Assembly (NCBI GenBank): GCA_019163335.1
Contig: JAFLKM010000015.1
Coordinates: 1-38,162, forward strand
Direction: 5' to 3'
DNA length: 38,162 nt
From: Desulfobulbaceae bacterium
GTDB lineage: Bacteria > Desulfobacterota > Desulfobulbia > Desulfobulbales > Desulfocapsaceae
Of the stretch, positions 7,006 to 14,623 are shown in pieces. Positions within the stretch are counted from its first letter, which is position 1. Every line of letters begins with the position of its first letter. Both the position numbers and the translations under genes were made by a program. The notes beneath the pieces are model-generated. The model worked only from the letters and a program-made list of their open reading frames with translations, did no database searches and was not told the origin of the DNA.

Positions 7006-7502
7006 TTGTTTTCTCCTATGATGGTCGTGGCCCACTGGTGACAGGCTATGGCGTACTCTGCGGCCCGGTCTGCATCGGCGGCAAGGGTAAGAAGAAACTC
7101 CTCAGCCTCTCCTGAAAGTCGGCTTTCGGGGGCGGCAGCTGCAGCATCGCTGGAAGGGTGAGTTCCTGCCTCGGTGCAACCACCACCCGGCCTACGTCCG
7201 GGGTCGCGCATGCCGCCAAGCTTACGAGCAAGGCGACGGTTATCATCAAGGGTTTGATCAATCCGGTTCTGGGCTGCGACATGGCTTACCTCTATGGTGG
7301 TATTGAGTTCGGTGTTGCGACGCTCTGCTGCCAGCACCTTTTCCGTTTCTTCCTGGAGTACGGCTGCAGCCTCTATTTTCTGCGCCGAGATCGTGGCCTG
7401 CCATCTGTTTTCCTCGTAGCGATAGATCAGGATCCCGGACGCCAGAGACCCGGTAACCAGCCCGGCCACCAGGGCGATCAGGATATTCTTAATATCAATC
7501 AC
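7002..7502 (-). CDS. Rz: i-spanin, Rz-like
   Basis: A 166-residue protein with an N-terminal membrane anchor (residues ~7-26, I-L-I-A-L-V-A-G-L-V), followed by a charged, Ala/Glu-rich coiled coil (about 30-95) and a Pro/Gly-rich linker. This is the inner-membrane spanin layout. It would bridge the periplasm with the nested Rz1-like lipoprotein and disrupt the outer membrane at the last lysis step. It overlaps the holin by 8 bases and the endolysin by 4. The Gly/Pro-rich linker region coincides with the +1-frame Rz1 gene, which explains its odd composition. Confidence 0.85.
   Translation of the reverse strand: MIDIKNILIALVAGLVTGSLASGILIYRYEENRWQATISAQKIEAAAVLQEETEKVLAAERRNTELNTTIEVSHVAAQNRIDQTLDDNRRLARKLGGMRDPGRRPGGGCTEAGTHPSSDAAAAAPESRLSGEAEEFLLTLAADADRAAEYAIACHQWATTIIGENK
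7046..7282 (-). CDS. Rz1: o-spanin, Rz1-like lipoprotein nested inside Rz
   Basis: A 78-residue protein encoded wholly inside Rz in the +1 frame. It has a lipoprotein signal: a basic N-terminus, the hydrophobic segment M-I-T-V-A-L-L-V-S, and lipobox L-A-A-C with the lipidated Cys near residue 25. A short Pro-rich periplasmic segment (L-P-P-P, L-P-L-P-P) follows, typical of Rz1. The alternative start at M-I-T-V would give a more compact signal peptide. Being fully embedded is the lambda arrangement; it also shows that the host has an outer membrane. Confidence 0.85.
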   Translation of the reverse strand: MSQPRTGLIKPLMITVALLVSLAACATPDVGRVVVAPRQELTLPAMLQLPPPKADFQERLRSFFLPLPPMQTGPQSTP

Positions 7503-7722
7503 TCAATGTCTCCTTTTTCAGGCCAAGGGTGACCCCCAGTCCGGCAAACAGCGAGCCGACACCCAGGCCGAAGCTCTGCATATCGAATGGATGTTTCAGC
7601 CATACCGCCGAATACACCGACAGCCAGAGACTGACCATCACGGCAAAGGCGGCAAGCACCCGAAAAACATCCGGGGTCTGGTTGTCGGACTCGGTAAACA
7701 ATTTCAGCAAGATATCCTTCAT
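7495..7722 (-). CDS. Holin, two-transmembrane (class II-like)
   Basis: A 75-residue protein with two hydrophobic helices (about 22-40, F-R-V-L-A-A-F-A-V-M-V; and about 53-70, G-L-G-V-G-S-L-F-A-G-L-G-V-T-L-G) joined by a short loop, with a charged C-terminus. These are class II holin features. The start at 7722 has AAAAGGAGGG upstream, and its ATG overlaps the stop of the 42-residue gene before it (TGATG). The protein should permeabilise the inner membrane and release the endolysin. Confidence 0.75.
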   Translation of the reverse strand: MKDILLKLFTESDNQTPDVFRVLAAFAVMVSLWLSVYSAVWLKHPFDMQSFGLGVGSLFAGLGVTLGLKKETLSD

Positions 7723-7850
7723 CAGTCCCTCCTTTTCCGGTACCATCGTAAGTTCTCCATCAATCGCATATGGCCATCCCAGTCTTTCTTTCGGTACAGG
7801 CAGTGATACATGGCCTGCATCAGGGTCACCCAGTCACTTGCCAGTCGCAT
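7722..7850 (-). CDS. 42-residue basic/aromatic small protein in lysis cassette
   Basis: This ORF fills the gap between the 90-residue membrane protein and the holin. It starts at ATG 7850, three bases after the upstream stop, with AAGGA ahead, and its TGA overlaps the holin ATG. The sequence is Trp/Tyr/Arg-rich with no transmembrane helix (M-R-L-A-S-D-W-V-T-L-M-Q-A-M-Y then K-K-D-W-D-G-H-M). I do not recognise a family. Tight coupling on both sides argues that it is a real gene. Confidence 0.65.
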   Translation of the reverse strand: MRLASDWVTLMQAMYHCLYRKKDWDGHMRLMENLRWYRKRRD

Positions 7851-7852
7851 TA

Positions 7853-8125
7853 TCAATCTTCCTTTCTGCGATGCGTATTGTTCTCCACCGGCTGGATGCC
7901 CAACTTACCCATGATACGGCAGAGGTTACTGTTCATGGTGGTCACCACCGCCATGCGCTCTTCGCAGCTGCTCTCCAGGCATGCAACCCGTTTTCTTAGA
8001 TCGTTGTATTTTTGGTGCTCGTGGCCTGTTTGATAGACAAATCCGAAGAGCACCACAAGGCCTGCAAGGAACCGCTCCCAATGCTGGAGGAAATATTCAA
8101 TAAAAGTGGTTGTTTCCGGGGTCAT
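7853..8125 (-). CDS. Small membrane-anchored coiled-coil protein of the lysis cassette
   Basis: A 90-residue protein with one predicted membrane helix near residues 18-34 (R-F-L-A-G-L-V-V-L-F-G-F-V) and a C-terminal charged region with heptad-like Leu/Met spacing and two nearby Cys (L-E-S-S-C-E-E ... L-C-R). It is the first gene of the lysis block, after a 39-bp gap from the tail-tip gene. Similar single-TM proteins next to holins may act as antiholins or accessory holins. No specific family is recognised. Confidence 0.65.
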   Translation of the reverse strand: MTPETTTFIEYFLQHWERFLAGLVVLFGFVYQTGHEHQKYNDLRKRVACLESSCEERMAVVTTMNSNLCRIMGKLGIQPVENNTHRRKED

Positions 8126-8164
8126 TGGTAATCCTTTTAAATATTATTTTTATTTTCAAACTAC

Positions 8165-10360
8165 TCATAAACGAACCGCAACCACATTCCATTTTTGTAG
8201 ACTCACAATCGCTCCGCGCGCACTCTCGATTCCCACTCGCACACTGGTATTTAACCGCCCCAGTCCGCTATCGGCCACCTCGGTAGCCCATGTATAGGTT
8301 GTCCCGGTCAGGCCCGTTACGGTCTTTTTCAGCACATCGGTCTCGCCGTAAAGGCGCAGGGTGTAGGTCACGCCAGGCTCCGGGCCGATATCGGCGGCAT
8401 CCTGGTAGATCATCGCAGCGGTCTGCAGGGTGCGGTCACGGTGCGCCCAGGAGACCGTCAGTGCTTCTGCTGCTCCGATGGAATCCGGCCAGCGCAGGGT
8501 GTTGATCTTGACATTGCCGGGCGGATAGGGCCGCATCATCCGGCCTGCACAGGTGATGGCCTCGGTGGTGGCTGCTCCCAGATCAAGCCTCCCTGAGGCG
8601 GTGGACGGCAGCATCCGGATTTCCACTTGCTCACCCACCGCCCGTTCAGTTCCATCCAACCCATAGAAATTCTGGTGACACCAGATGGTTTCGCCGTCGG
8701 CGTGGCTCACCGGGATGGTGTCCAGCACCCCGCGTGCAATGGTCACGGTGGAGAGCACCGGGTTGATGGCGGTGATCCATACCAGCTCATTCCCCAACGC
8801 CGCATACTGGCCCACGGCCACCATATTGGTGTCGATAGATTCCAGCAGAGTGATGGTGGACTCCAGCTCCGGGACCATGGCCCCGACTACGGTGCCGATA
8901 AAGGGGAAGTTGTCGGTGTCGCGCAGGGCATAGTCGGGGGCGCCGACGTTGCGGCTCCACATCTGGTAATTCATCGCGTCCGACGATGGCCGTCCACAAA
9001 AGCAAGTGACCAGGGTGGAGCTGTCGTCAATCTCGGCCAATACCGCCGCCGACTCACCGTATTGCTGGACAAACTGCCACCAGGTGACCTCATCCACCTT
9101 GCGCTTAATTGCATCAGCAGGGGCGGAGATCGGGCTGGTCCAGAGACTTCCCGAAGGCTGGGTGAACGGGGTCGCCCCCAGGCCATAGACATCCCGGCTG
9201 GCAGAGATTCTGATCTTACTGTCGGTGTGGACATTGATCTCGATTTTGGCAACCCGCATCACCATCTCGACAATGCCCAGCGGCGCCCAGGAGAAGCGGA
9301 AGATATCGCCCGGCTCCAGGCTGAAGTTGCGGCGGTTGATCTCCAAGGTTACCGAGGCAATGGGCACCACCACCTGCTGCAATTCGCGGGCGGCAATCTT
9401 CTGGGCCCAGTCCTCGGTGGCAATGCCGACAAACTCCATGGAGGTGGCAATGACCTGGCCGTTGGCTCGGGCAATCCCTGCAATATCGTGCACCGTGGTG
9501 GTCTGGGGCGAGTTGTCCCGATCCACCCAGTTGATGGACAGCTGGTTCGGTGCTTCCGCTGCGGAGGAGTTCTGGAAATCCACCAGGTCAATAATATTGG
9601 AGGTGTCCAGGATCGGGGTCATGGCCAGGGTGTAATCGTTGCGGATCAGCTTGAGAGTGATCAGCCCGGTGATATGGGAGGGGTACAGTACCGCCTCGAT
9701 ATGGCTTAAAATCAGACCGAGAAAGTCCTCGACACTGCTGTTTTTGGCCCAGACCAGGGACAGGCCGAAGGCCTCCTGATTCGGGTCCACTCCCTGGGCG
9801 AGCTTATAGGCGGCATCCTCAAAGGAGTCCATATCGAGATCGGCGGTGGGGTAACCCAGGCCACCCCAGCTGGTATTGGTCAGGGTCTCGTAGATAATAT
9901 GGACCGGATTCATATCGGCAAAGCCATCCGAGGCAACAATCGTCGCCCACTCATCATGCCAGCCAAAGCTGGTACGCTGGCCCAAAATTCCCCACTCCTT
10001 GATATAGGGGTTATTGGCCGACATTTGGCACTTTCTCGCTACCAGTCCAAACAGGCCGCGATAGGCCGGGATCACCGAGCCCAGCACCGACTGGAGATAG
10101 CCGTTCTGGGGCTGAGTACTCAGGCCGAACTGCGGATCAACGGTACCGACAATGCCGCCTTCGCGGGCATCCCCGCCAAAGAGCTCCGGGCTGTTGACAT
10201 AGATGGCGGTATTATCCACAGCGTCCCCTTCCCAGGCCCACTGATCGCCCACCCTGATCTTGAGCAGGTGGTTCAAGCCGTGGCAGAAGACCAGGTGCAG
10301 GCCAGCATAATAGCGATAGCCGGTGGTGGCACAGCTTTTGCCCTTGCCGCCGCCGCCCAT
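8165..10360 (-). CDS. Tail tip / central-fibre hub protein (gpJ-like position)
   Basis: A 731-residue protein near the end of the tail-tip block, where lambda has gpJ. The Gly-rich N-terminus (M-G-G-G-G-K-G-K) and the early section D-P-Q-F-G-L ... R-G-L-F-G-L-V resemble the tail-tip proteins of temperate siphophages. The segment R-R-N-F-S-L-E-P-G-D-I-F-R-F near residues 340-353 and a following P-x-G-x-x-x-M-V-M-R-V stretch resemble hub domains that thread the tail lumen. A fibronectin-type beta domain is likely near the C-terminus (residues ~620-731). The start ATG overlaps the preceding stop by one base. Contact with the host surface is inferred from position. Confidence 0.75.
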   Translation of the reverse strand: MGGGGKGKSCATTGYRYYAGLHLVFCHGLNHLLKIRVGDQWAWEGDAVDNTAIYVNSPELFGGDAREGGIVGTVDPQFGLSTQPQNGYLQSVLGSVIPAYRGLFGLVARKCQMSANNPYIKEWGILGQRTSFGWHDEWATIVASDGFADMNPVHIIYETLTNTSWGGLGYPTADLDMDSFEDAAYKLAQGVDPNQEAFGLSLVWAKNSSVEDFLGLILSHIEAVLYPSHITGLITLKLIRNDYTLAMTPILDTSNIIDLVDFQNSSAAEAPNQLSINWVDRDNSPQTTTVHDIAGIARANGQVIATSMEFVGIATEDWAQKIAARELQQVVVPIASVTLEINRRNFSLEPGDIFRFSWAPLGIVEMVMRVAKIEINVHTDSKIRISASRDVYGLGATPFTQPSGSLWTSPISAPADAIKRKVDEVTWWQFVQQYGESAAVLAEIDDSSTLVTCFCGRPSSDAMNYQMWSRNVGAPDYALRDTDNFPFIGTVVGAMVPELESTITLLESIDTNMVAVGQYAALGNELVWITAINPVLSTVTIARGVLDTIPVSHADGETIWCHQNFYGLDGTERAVGEQVEIRMLPSTASGRLDLGAATTEAITCAGRMMRPYPPGNVKINTLRWPDSIGAAEALTVSWAHRDRTLQTAAMIYQDAADIGPEPGVTYTLRLYGETDVLKKTVTGLTGTTYTWATEVADSGLGRLNTSVRVGIESARGAIVSLQKWNVVAVRL

Positions 10361-10557
10361 TACTTAGCCTCCCTTTCTGCCAGTTCCACCGCCCGCGTGG
10401 CCATGGCGTTGTTTTTACTGCGCAGCCAGGCGCAGGAGATGCCGTTGTCTAAAAAGTCCTGCCAGTCCACCCCTTCACGGGCAAACCACTTACGCAGTCC
10501 GGAATTGCAATATCCTAAAGACCGCAGGTGGCGATGATAGACCTTGCAATCTTCCAT
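10360..10557 (-). CDS. Small tail-tip assembly protein (65 aa), unknown
   Basis: A 65-residue protein. ATG 10557 overlaps the upstream TAA, and its own stop overlaps the next gene. It is basic and aromatic (Y-H-R-H-L-R-S-L-G-Y-C-N-S-G-L-R-K-W-F) with two Cys in the first half and one more near residue 43. Short proteins of this kind with W-F-x-R-x-G-x-D-W are frequent between the BR0599-like hub gene and the tip gene in temperate siphophages, but have no defined role. Confidence 0.75.
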   Translation of the reverse strand: MEDCKVYHRHLRSLGYCNSGLRKWFAREGVDWQDFLDNGISCAWLRSKNNAMATRAVELAEREAK

Positions 10558-10796
10558 TACTTCTTCCCTCCGGAGCAGTTGACAATGGCGGTGGTGCCCA
10601 CGTCGCCATACCAGACGCAGTTGGTTTTGGTGAGCAGCCGGGTGCCGAAGAGCACCGGCACATCCGAGGACGAATCCACCAGTGTGCCTTCCAGTTCGCC
10701 CGGCGTCACCTTGGCCTGCTCGGCCATTTTTGGGCGGAGGAGAAAGGATAACACCTGCAAGCCGACCCAGACGATTGCCATTAAAGGAAAGGCCAT
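10557..10796 (-). CDS. Small tail-tip region protein with N-terminal hydrophobic helix (79 aa)
   Basis: A 79-residue protein. Residues ~3-20 are hydrophobic (F-P-L-M-A-I-V-W-V-G-L-Q-V-L-S-F-L-L) followed by R-P-K, then a soluble segment with P-V-L-F-G-T-R and a C-terminal G-D-V-G-T-T-A-I-V. Its position between the DUF2163-like gene and the tip protein, and the conserved-looking P-x-x-F-G-T motif, suggest a tail assembly component. The function is unknown. Confidence 0.75.
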   Translation of the reverse strand: MAFPLMAIVWVGLQVLSFLLRPKMAEQAKVTPGELEGTLVDSSSDVPVLFGTRLLTKTNCVWYGDVGTTAIVNCSGGKK

Positions 10797-10798
10797 AT

Positions 10799-11596
10799 CT
10801 ACACCAGTGCGTCGCCGCTGAAGGGGTTTTTTGACGGGAGATAGGGCAACCCGCCAAAGTTGATGACGTTGTTAAATTTGCCGGTGCAGCTGGTCATGGT
10901 CCGGTCACAGCCCGGCCAGATGGTCACGGTGTCGCCAACCACCAACTCCGGGATCAAATCCACCAGAGAGACGACATTGCCGACCTGCCCAACGATCAGG
11001 CGCAGATGGGTGTCAAACTGAAGCTTGCCAGCCAAATAATACTGGTCGCCATGGGCCCCGCCGGTGCTGATAGTCAGGGTGTTGCCGCTGATTGCGGTGA
11101 CCGTCCCGGTGGCGGCAACCCCAGCCGCATCAACCCCGCATTGAGCGGAATAGAGGACATGGGGGCACCCGATCTGGTATTTGCGGCGCAATCCCGCCCG
11201 TTGAAACAGAGAAAAGGCACTGTCGCAGGCAAGCTGGGCGGTGGAGCCGCTCCACTTGCAGCCGGTGACCCTGCCCTTCCAGAACAGCGAGTAATCCACA
11301 TCGCCCTGGTGATGGCGATAAACGTTGACCACCATAATCCCGGTGAGCCATCCTGAACGAAACTGCATGGCCACCGCATTGGCAGCGGCAACCTCAATCT
11401 CCAGGGTGGCCTTTTTGCCATCGCCCATCACGGTGAATCCGGATCGCTTGATAAAGACCGGGCTATAGGTATCGCCGACCCAGTCCACTTCGGTGTCGGC
11501 GCTGGTAAAGAGCCACACGTCGGCCCCCAGGGAAAAGCGGTAGAGCTCCAGGGGCTGGCCGTCATACTCGGATTGTTCGTAGGCGACATAACTCAT
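10799..11596 (-). CDS. Tail hub protein, BR0599/DUF2163-like, Cys-rich
   Basis: A 265-residue protein when started at ATG 11596, which overlaps the upstream stop (ATGA); the longer in-frame start at 11632 lies inside the preceding gene. The C-terminal half carries the family signature: G-C-P-H-V-L-Y-S-A-Q-C-G-V-D, then G-C-D-R-T-M-T-S-C and F-N-N-V-I-N-F-G-G-L-P-Y-L-P. Related tail proteins (gpL-type) coordinate an Fe-S cluster with conserved Cys, so metal binding at the tail tip is plausible here. The N-terminal half (Y-R-F-S-L-G-A-D-V-W-L-F-T-S-A-D) is the beta-rich hub part. It works with the 521-residue protein just upstream. Confidence 0.8.
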   Translation of the reverse strand: MSYVAYEQSEYDGQPLELYRFSLGADVWLFTSADTEVDWVGDTYSPVFIKRSGFTVMGDGKKATLEIEVAAANAVAMQFRSGWLTGIMVVNVYRHHQGDVDYSLFWKGRVTGCKWSGSTAQLACDSAFSLFQRAGLRRKYQIGCPHVLYSAQCGVDAAGVAATGTVTAISGNTLTISTGGAHGDQYYLAGKLQFDTHLRLIVGQVGNVVSLVDLIPELVVGDTVTIWPGCDRTMTSCTGKFNNVINFGGLPYLPSKNPFSGDALV

Positions 11597-13158
11597 GGCA
11601 GCACCACCACTGGAAACCCGGCCTCGACGCATTGCCAGTCGAGCCAGCTCAGGTCAATGCTGTCGGTATTGAGCCGCACCTTTTCCAGCCAGGCGCAGCG
11701 GTTTAAGATTTCGGCACTGATCGCCACCGGCAATGCGGAATCCAGAATCAATTTTTCTTCGTAGCTGGGCAGGGTTTCCACCCCGATAATCTGCCGGCGG
11801 ATTATCGTCCCATCGGTCATGATCATCTCGATATGGGCACGGGCGTTGCTGTCGGTGAGGCTGAAGGCGTAATTAATCGGCTTGATCACGATATAGTTTT
11901 GCCCGTTCGGGGCAGGGACGGCCAGCTCAAAGCCCCGGTCATCGGCGGCAACCCAGAAGGGCGATTTTCGGCCCGCGCAGTAGGCTATAAAGGCGAGCAT
12001 CCGGCTGATCCGGTCGCGGCTCCACACCAGTATCTTCAGCTCCCGCTCAAAGACCGGCTCCGAGGATTGCACATCCACCTCGATGATGCCGGTGTCGTTG
12101 TCGAGCAGGGTCCACTTGTTATCATAGCCCTGGCCCTGCTCGCCCCATGATGCGGGCAGTGGGAAAATCGGCAGGCCCTGATAGGTCTCGGAGGCAATGG
12201 CGGCGGTGGGCGCCCATTTATCCTCCACCATCAGCAGTTGCAACTTGTATTCGCCCACGTCCTCGGTGAATCGATTAACGCTCCGGCCTCCGGAGCAGAG
12301 GCAATAGCGGCAGGGCGCGACATTGGCCCCAACCGGCCATTCCCGGATAAAGGGCAGGCCGACTGCCACAAACCCGGCTCCCACGCCGGAAATCTCTCGG
12401 TATTCAAAGGTGTCGGCATCTGTCCAGATTGCCACAGGCGTGCCCACCACATAGTTGTCGGTGCTCTCGGCCACCGGGATCACGCTGGAGTTTGCCGGAA
12501 GCACGACATCTAAACGCGAGCCATCCCGCCAGATGGGGGCGAACATATAGACCGACTTGCGCTGGCCCATGGTGGTCTCCAATTTTCTGCGGCTGTCACC
12601 CGCCACCAGCAGCCGCAGATCAAAACGCCTGCGGGGGGCGGTACGCAGCTGCACCCGCTGCTCGGTGCGATTCCAGGCAATCATCACGTCTGTTTTCCAC
12701 TCGTATGATTCATTCCAGCCGTCCTCCCAGTTATGGGGATGGAACAGCAGGCCGATATCACCGGCCAGCTGGGGGGCGCGGAGCCCGTAGAGATTCAGGC
12801 TGGTAGTGTTGCAGGTGGAGGCAAAGGCGATATCGGCGGAAAAGGTCAGCGGTCCGTCAATGCCCACGGTAAAGATCACCCGCAGGGAGCGTTTCGGGCC
12901 CAGCAGTTCCGGCGGGGCCGCATCCCAGGCAATGCCCTCGGTGTCGCCGCTGCTGCTGACGCCGGTCAGGGTTGCCTCGGCAGCGGAGCCGTTCCATAGA
13001 TATATAGGGACAGAGCTGTCTCGGGTGATATAGCCCACATCCTGCTCGGGCGGCAGGCCCAGCAGAAACAGCTGCGCCTCATTATTGGTGGTGGATGGGT
13101 GCAGGCCATCCATGGCAATATAGGGCACAAAGGGGTCGGCGAGGGTTCCGATGGGCAT
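11593..13158 (-). CDS. Distal tail / baseplate hub protein (521 aa)
   Basis: A beta-rich protein without membrane segments. It lies between the tape-measure block and the DUF2163-like hub gene and overlaps the latter by 4 bases. Features include a Trp-rich middle (N-W-E-D-G-W-N-E-S-Y-E-W), P-R-R-R-F-D-L-R, and C-R-Y-C-L-C-S-G-G-R near residue 280, a compact Cys cluster. In related phages this slot holds the distal tail protein and baseplate hub that connects the tube to the tip. The assignment rests on position and general character. Confidence 0.65.
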   Translation of the reverse strand: MPIGTLADPFVPYIAMDGLHPSTTNNEAQLFLLGLPPEQDVGYITRDSSVPIYLWNGSAAEATLTGVSSSGDTEGIAWDAAPPELLGPKRSLRVIFTVGIDGPLTFSADIAFASTCNTTSLNLYGLRAPQLAGDIGLLFHPHNWEDGWNESYEWKTDVMIAWNRTEQRVQLRTAPRRRFDLRLLVAGDSRRKLETTMGQRKSVYMFAPIWRDGSRLDVVLPANSSVIPVAESTDNYVVGTPVAIWTDADTFEYREISGVGAGFVAVGLPFIREWPVGANVAPCRYCLCSGGRSVNRFTEDVGEYKLQLLMVEDKWAPTAAIASETYQGLPIFPLPASWGEQGQGYDNKWTLLDNDTGIIEVDVQSSEPVFERELKILVWSRDRISRMLAFIAYCAGRKSPFWVAADDRGFELAVPAPNGQNYIVIKPINYAFSLTDSNARAHIEMIMTDGTIIRRQIIGVETLPSYEEKLILDSALPVAISAEILNRCAWLEKVRLNTDSIDLSWLDWQCVEAGFPVVVLP

Positions 13159-13159
13159 A

Positions 13160-13492
13160 TTAGATGCGCCTCATTAAGATGGCCATACACTGCTCATGCC
13201 ACTCCATTCCGCTGGGGCCGACAAAGGCAGTCCCAGCGGTCTGGCCGATGATATCAATGGGGGCGTTGTCGGTCATGGTTCCACTGGCCGGTAAAACTAC
13301 CGGGGGAATCAGAGAAGTAGCGGGGGTGGTCAGATCAATATCCTGCCGCCACGGCACCGCCCAGCTATGCTCGAAGCTAACGCTTTGATCCGGATACACA
13401 TAGAACGAAACGGACTCCGGAAGTTCGGCGTAGATAACCCCCTGGATTAATAGCAGGGACTGTTTAAGCTCAAGTTCTGTAGGGTTTGGCAC
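13160..13492 (-). CDS. Phage tail-tip structural protein, unknown (110 aa)
   Basis: A 110-residue protein within the tip block, one base upstream of the 521-residue hub gene. The N-terminus is helical (L-E-L-K-Q-S-L-L-L-I-Q-G-V-I-Y) and the rest is beta-rich with Pro (L-I-P-P-V-V-L-P-A-S-G). There is no signal peptide. Its role is unknown; co-transcription suggests a virion component. Confidence 0.65.
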   Translation of the reverse strand: MPNPTELELKQSLLLIQGVIYAELPESVSFYVYPDQSVSFEHSWAVPWRQDIDLTTPATSLIPPVVLPASGTMTDNAPIDIIGQTAGTAFVGPSGMEWHEQCMAILMRRI

Positions 13493-13493
13493 G

Positions 13494-13820
13494 TTAGGCC
13501 CTCAGTAGATTCCAAGGGAAAGCTCTGCCGGTTCCCGCCGTCTGTTGCAGGGTACAGGAAATTTCGGTATCAACGGGCACCGGCACTGAATATTTATTCA
13601 GATCCGTCTGCGCTCCGGTATAGGTTAGGGTATAGGCCAGCCTGGAGGTTTCGGCAGATTTTACCTTGGTGTTGATCTTTATAATAACTGTATCCCCGGC
13701 AGTCATATTGGTTGTTTCAACCACCAGGACATAGATACCGGCCACCACACTGGTGGCCAGGGCGTGGACGGTGCTGATGGTGGCGGTCTGAGATCCGTTA
13801 GCAATGGAGGAGAGTCCCAT
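13494..13820 (-). CDS. Small beta-rich virion protein (108 aa)
   Basis: A 108-residue protein, Thr/Val-rich with alternating polar and hydrophobic residues (V-V-A-G-I-Y-V-L-V-V-E-T-T-N-M), consistent with a beta-sandwich, plus M-T-A-G-D-T-V-I-I-K-I-N. It lies between two unknown tip-region genes with one- to two-base gaps. Small jelly-roll or Ig-like decoration proteins often look like this. No family is recognised. Confidence 0.65.
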   Translation of the reverse strand: MGLSSIANGSQTATISTVHALATSVVAGIYVLVVETTNMTAGDTVIIKINTKVKSAETSRLAYTLTYTGAQTDLNKYSVPVPVDTEISCTLQQTAGTGRAFPWNLLRA

Positions 13821-13821
13821 A

Positions 13822-14622
13822 TTATGCTCCTAATTTAAAGAGATAATGACCGGTATGGATATCACTGTCCGGGTTGCCGGAAACGGCAGAAATCAGGTAG
13901 GTATCCGCCCCAATAATAATGGAATCCCCGTTTGAATAGATGCCTGTTCCATTGCAGGAGTAGACACCAGGGGCGAAGCCGAGGGGGACGTGCTTGGTGA
14001 TGTCGGTTGCGTGTATCATTCCCATTAAGAGGGGGAAGGGAACAATGGCGGCATTATACATATTGGGCCCCAATGCTCCGAGGCCAGGATAGACTGGAAT
14101 ACAGGACAACGCTCCGGCGGTAATATTGATACCCCCCCAGGCGCCATTGACATAGATGTTCCCATTTGGATTGGCCGCTATAAATAAACCATTGTTTCCT
14201 GGCCAAACTGCTCCGAATCCATCGGCAAAGGCTCCGATTTTTGCCTGCAAGTGGAAAAGCATCCCCCAAGTATTTGCAGTGGCGCTACTTCGTATCTCGT
14301 AAAAAATACCGCCCACCGTTGAATAAAAAGAGTATTTCTCACCAACCGTAATGGTGATTGAGCCGGCGCCCTGCCCCACGCCAGGCTGTGCTGATGGATT
14401 GCTACCAAACACATATCCAGTGCAATGGTAGAATTGGGCGGCGGTGCTGTAATATGTAAATCCATCGATATGTAAAGAACCTTTGTGCATGTGCAATCGG
14501 AGTTCCGTCGTTGCATGCACCCCAAGGTAGTCTACAGTCCAGCCGTTTGCCGTTGCAAATGCTGCCAGATCCGTTAGAAACTGCTGAATGGTTGTTGCTG
14601 TATGTTCTTCATAGTATGGCAT
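13822..14622 (-). CDS. Tip-region virion protein, paralogue 2 (266 aa)
   Basis: A 266-residue beta-rich protein. Its opening T-A-T-T-I-Q-Q-F-L-T-D-L and F-A-T-A-N-G-W-T-V match the next gene upstream (14624-15487): T-A-T-N-Y-K-D-L-L-A-R-M and F-A-T-A-N-G-W-A-V. Both start with a short helix and then a Gly/Tyr-rich beta region, so they are tandem paralogues. Tyr, Gly, Asn and Ile dominate the middle. The location just after the tape measure suggests a tail-tip or side-fibre component. The function is not known. Confidence 0.7.
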   Translation of the reverse strand: MPYYEEHTATTIQQFLTDLAAFATANGWTVDYLGVHATTELRLHMHKGSLHIDGFTYYSTAAQFYHCTGYVFGSNPSAQPGVGQGAGSITITVGEKYSFYSTVGGIFYEIRSSATANTWGMLFHLQAKIGAFADGFGAVWPGNNGLFIAANPNGNIYVNGAWGGINITAGALSCIPVYPGLGALGPNMYNAAIVPFPLLMGMIHATDITKHVPLGFAPGVYSCNGTGIYSNGDSIIIGADTYLISAVSGNPDSDIHTGHYLFKLGA

Positions 14623-14623
14623 T

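Noticed and set aside
8627-9709. Long rightward ORF (360 codons) inside the tail-tip gene
   Set aside because: Gly/His/Arg-rich composition of an antisense frame; the leftward gene has recognisable motifs and coupled neighbours.
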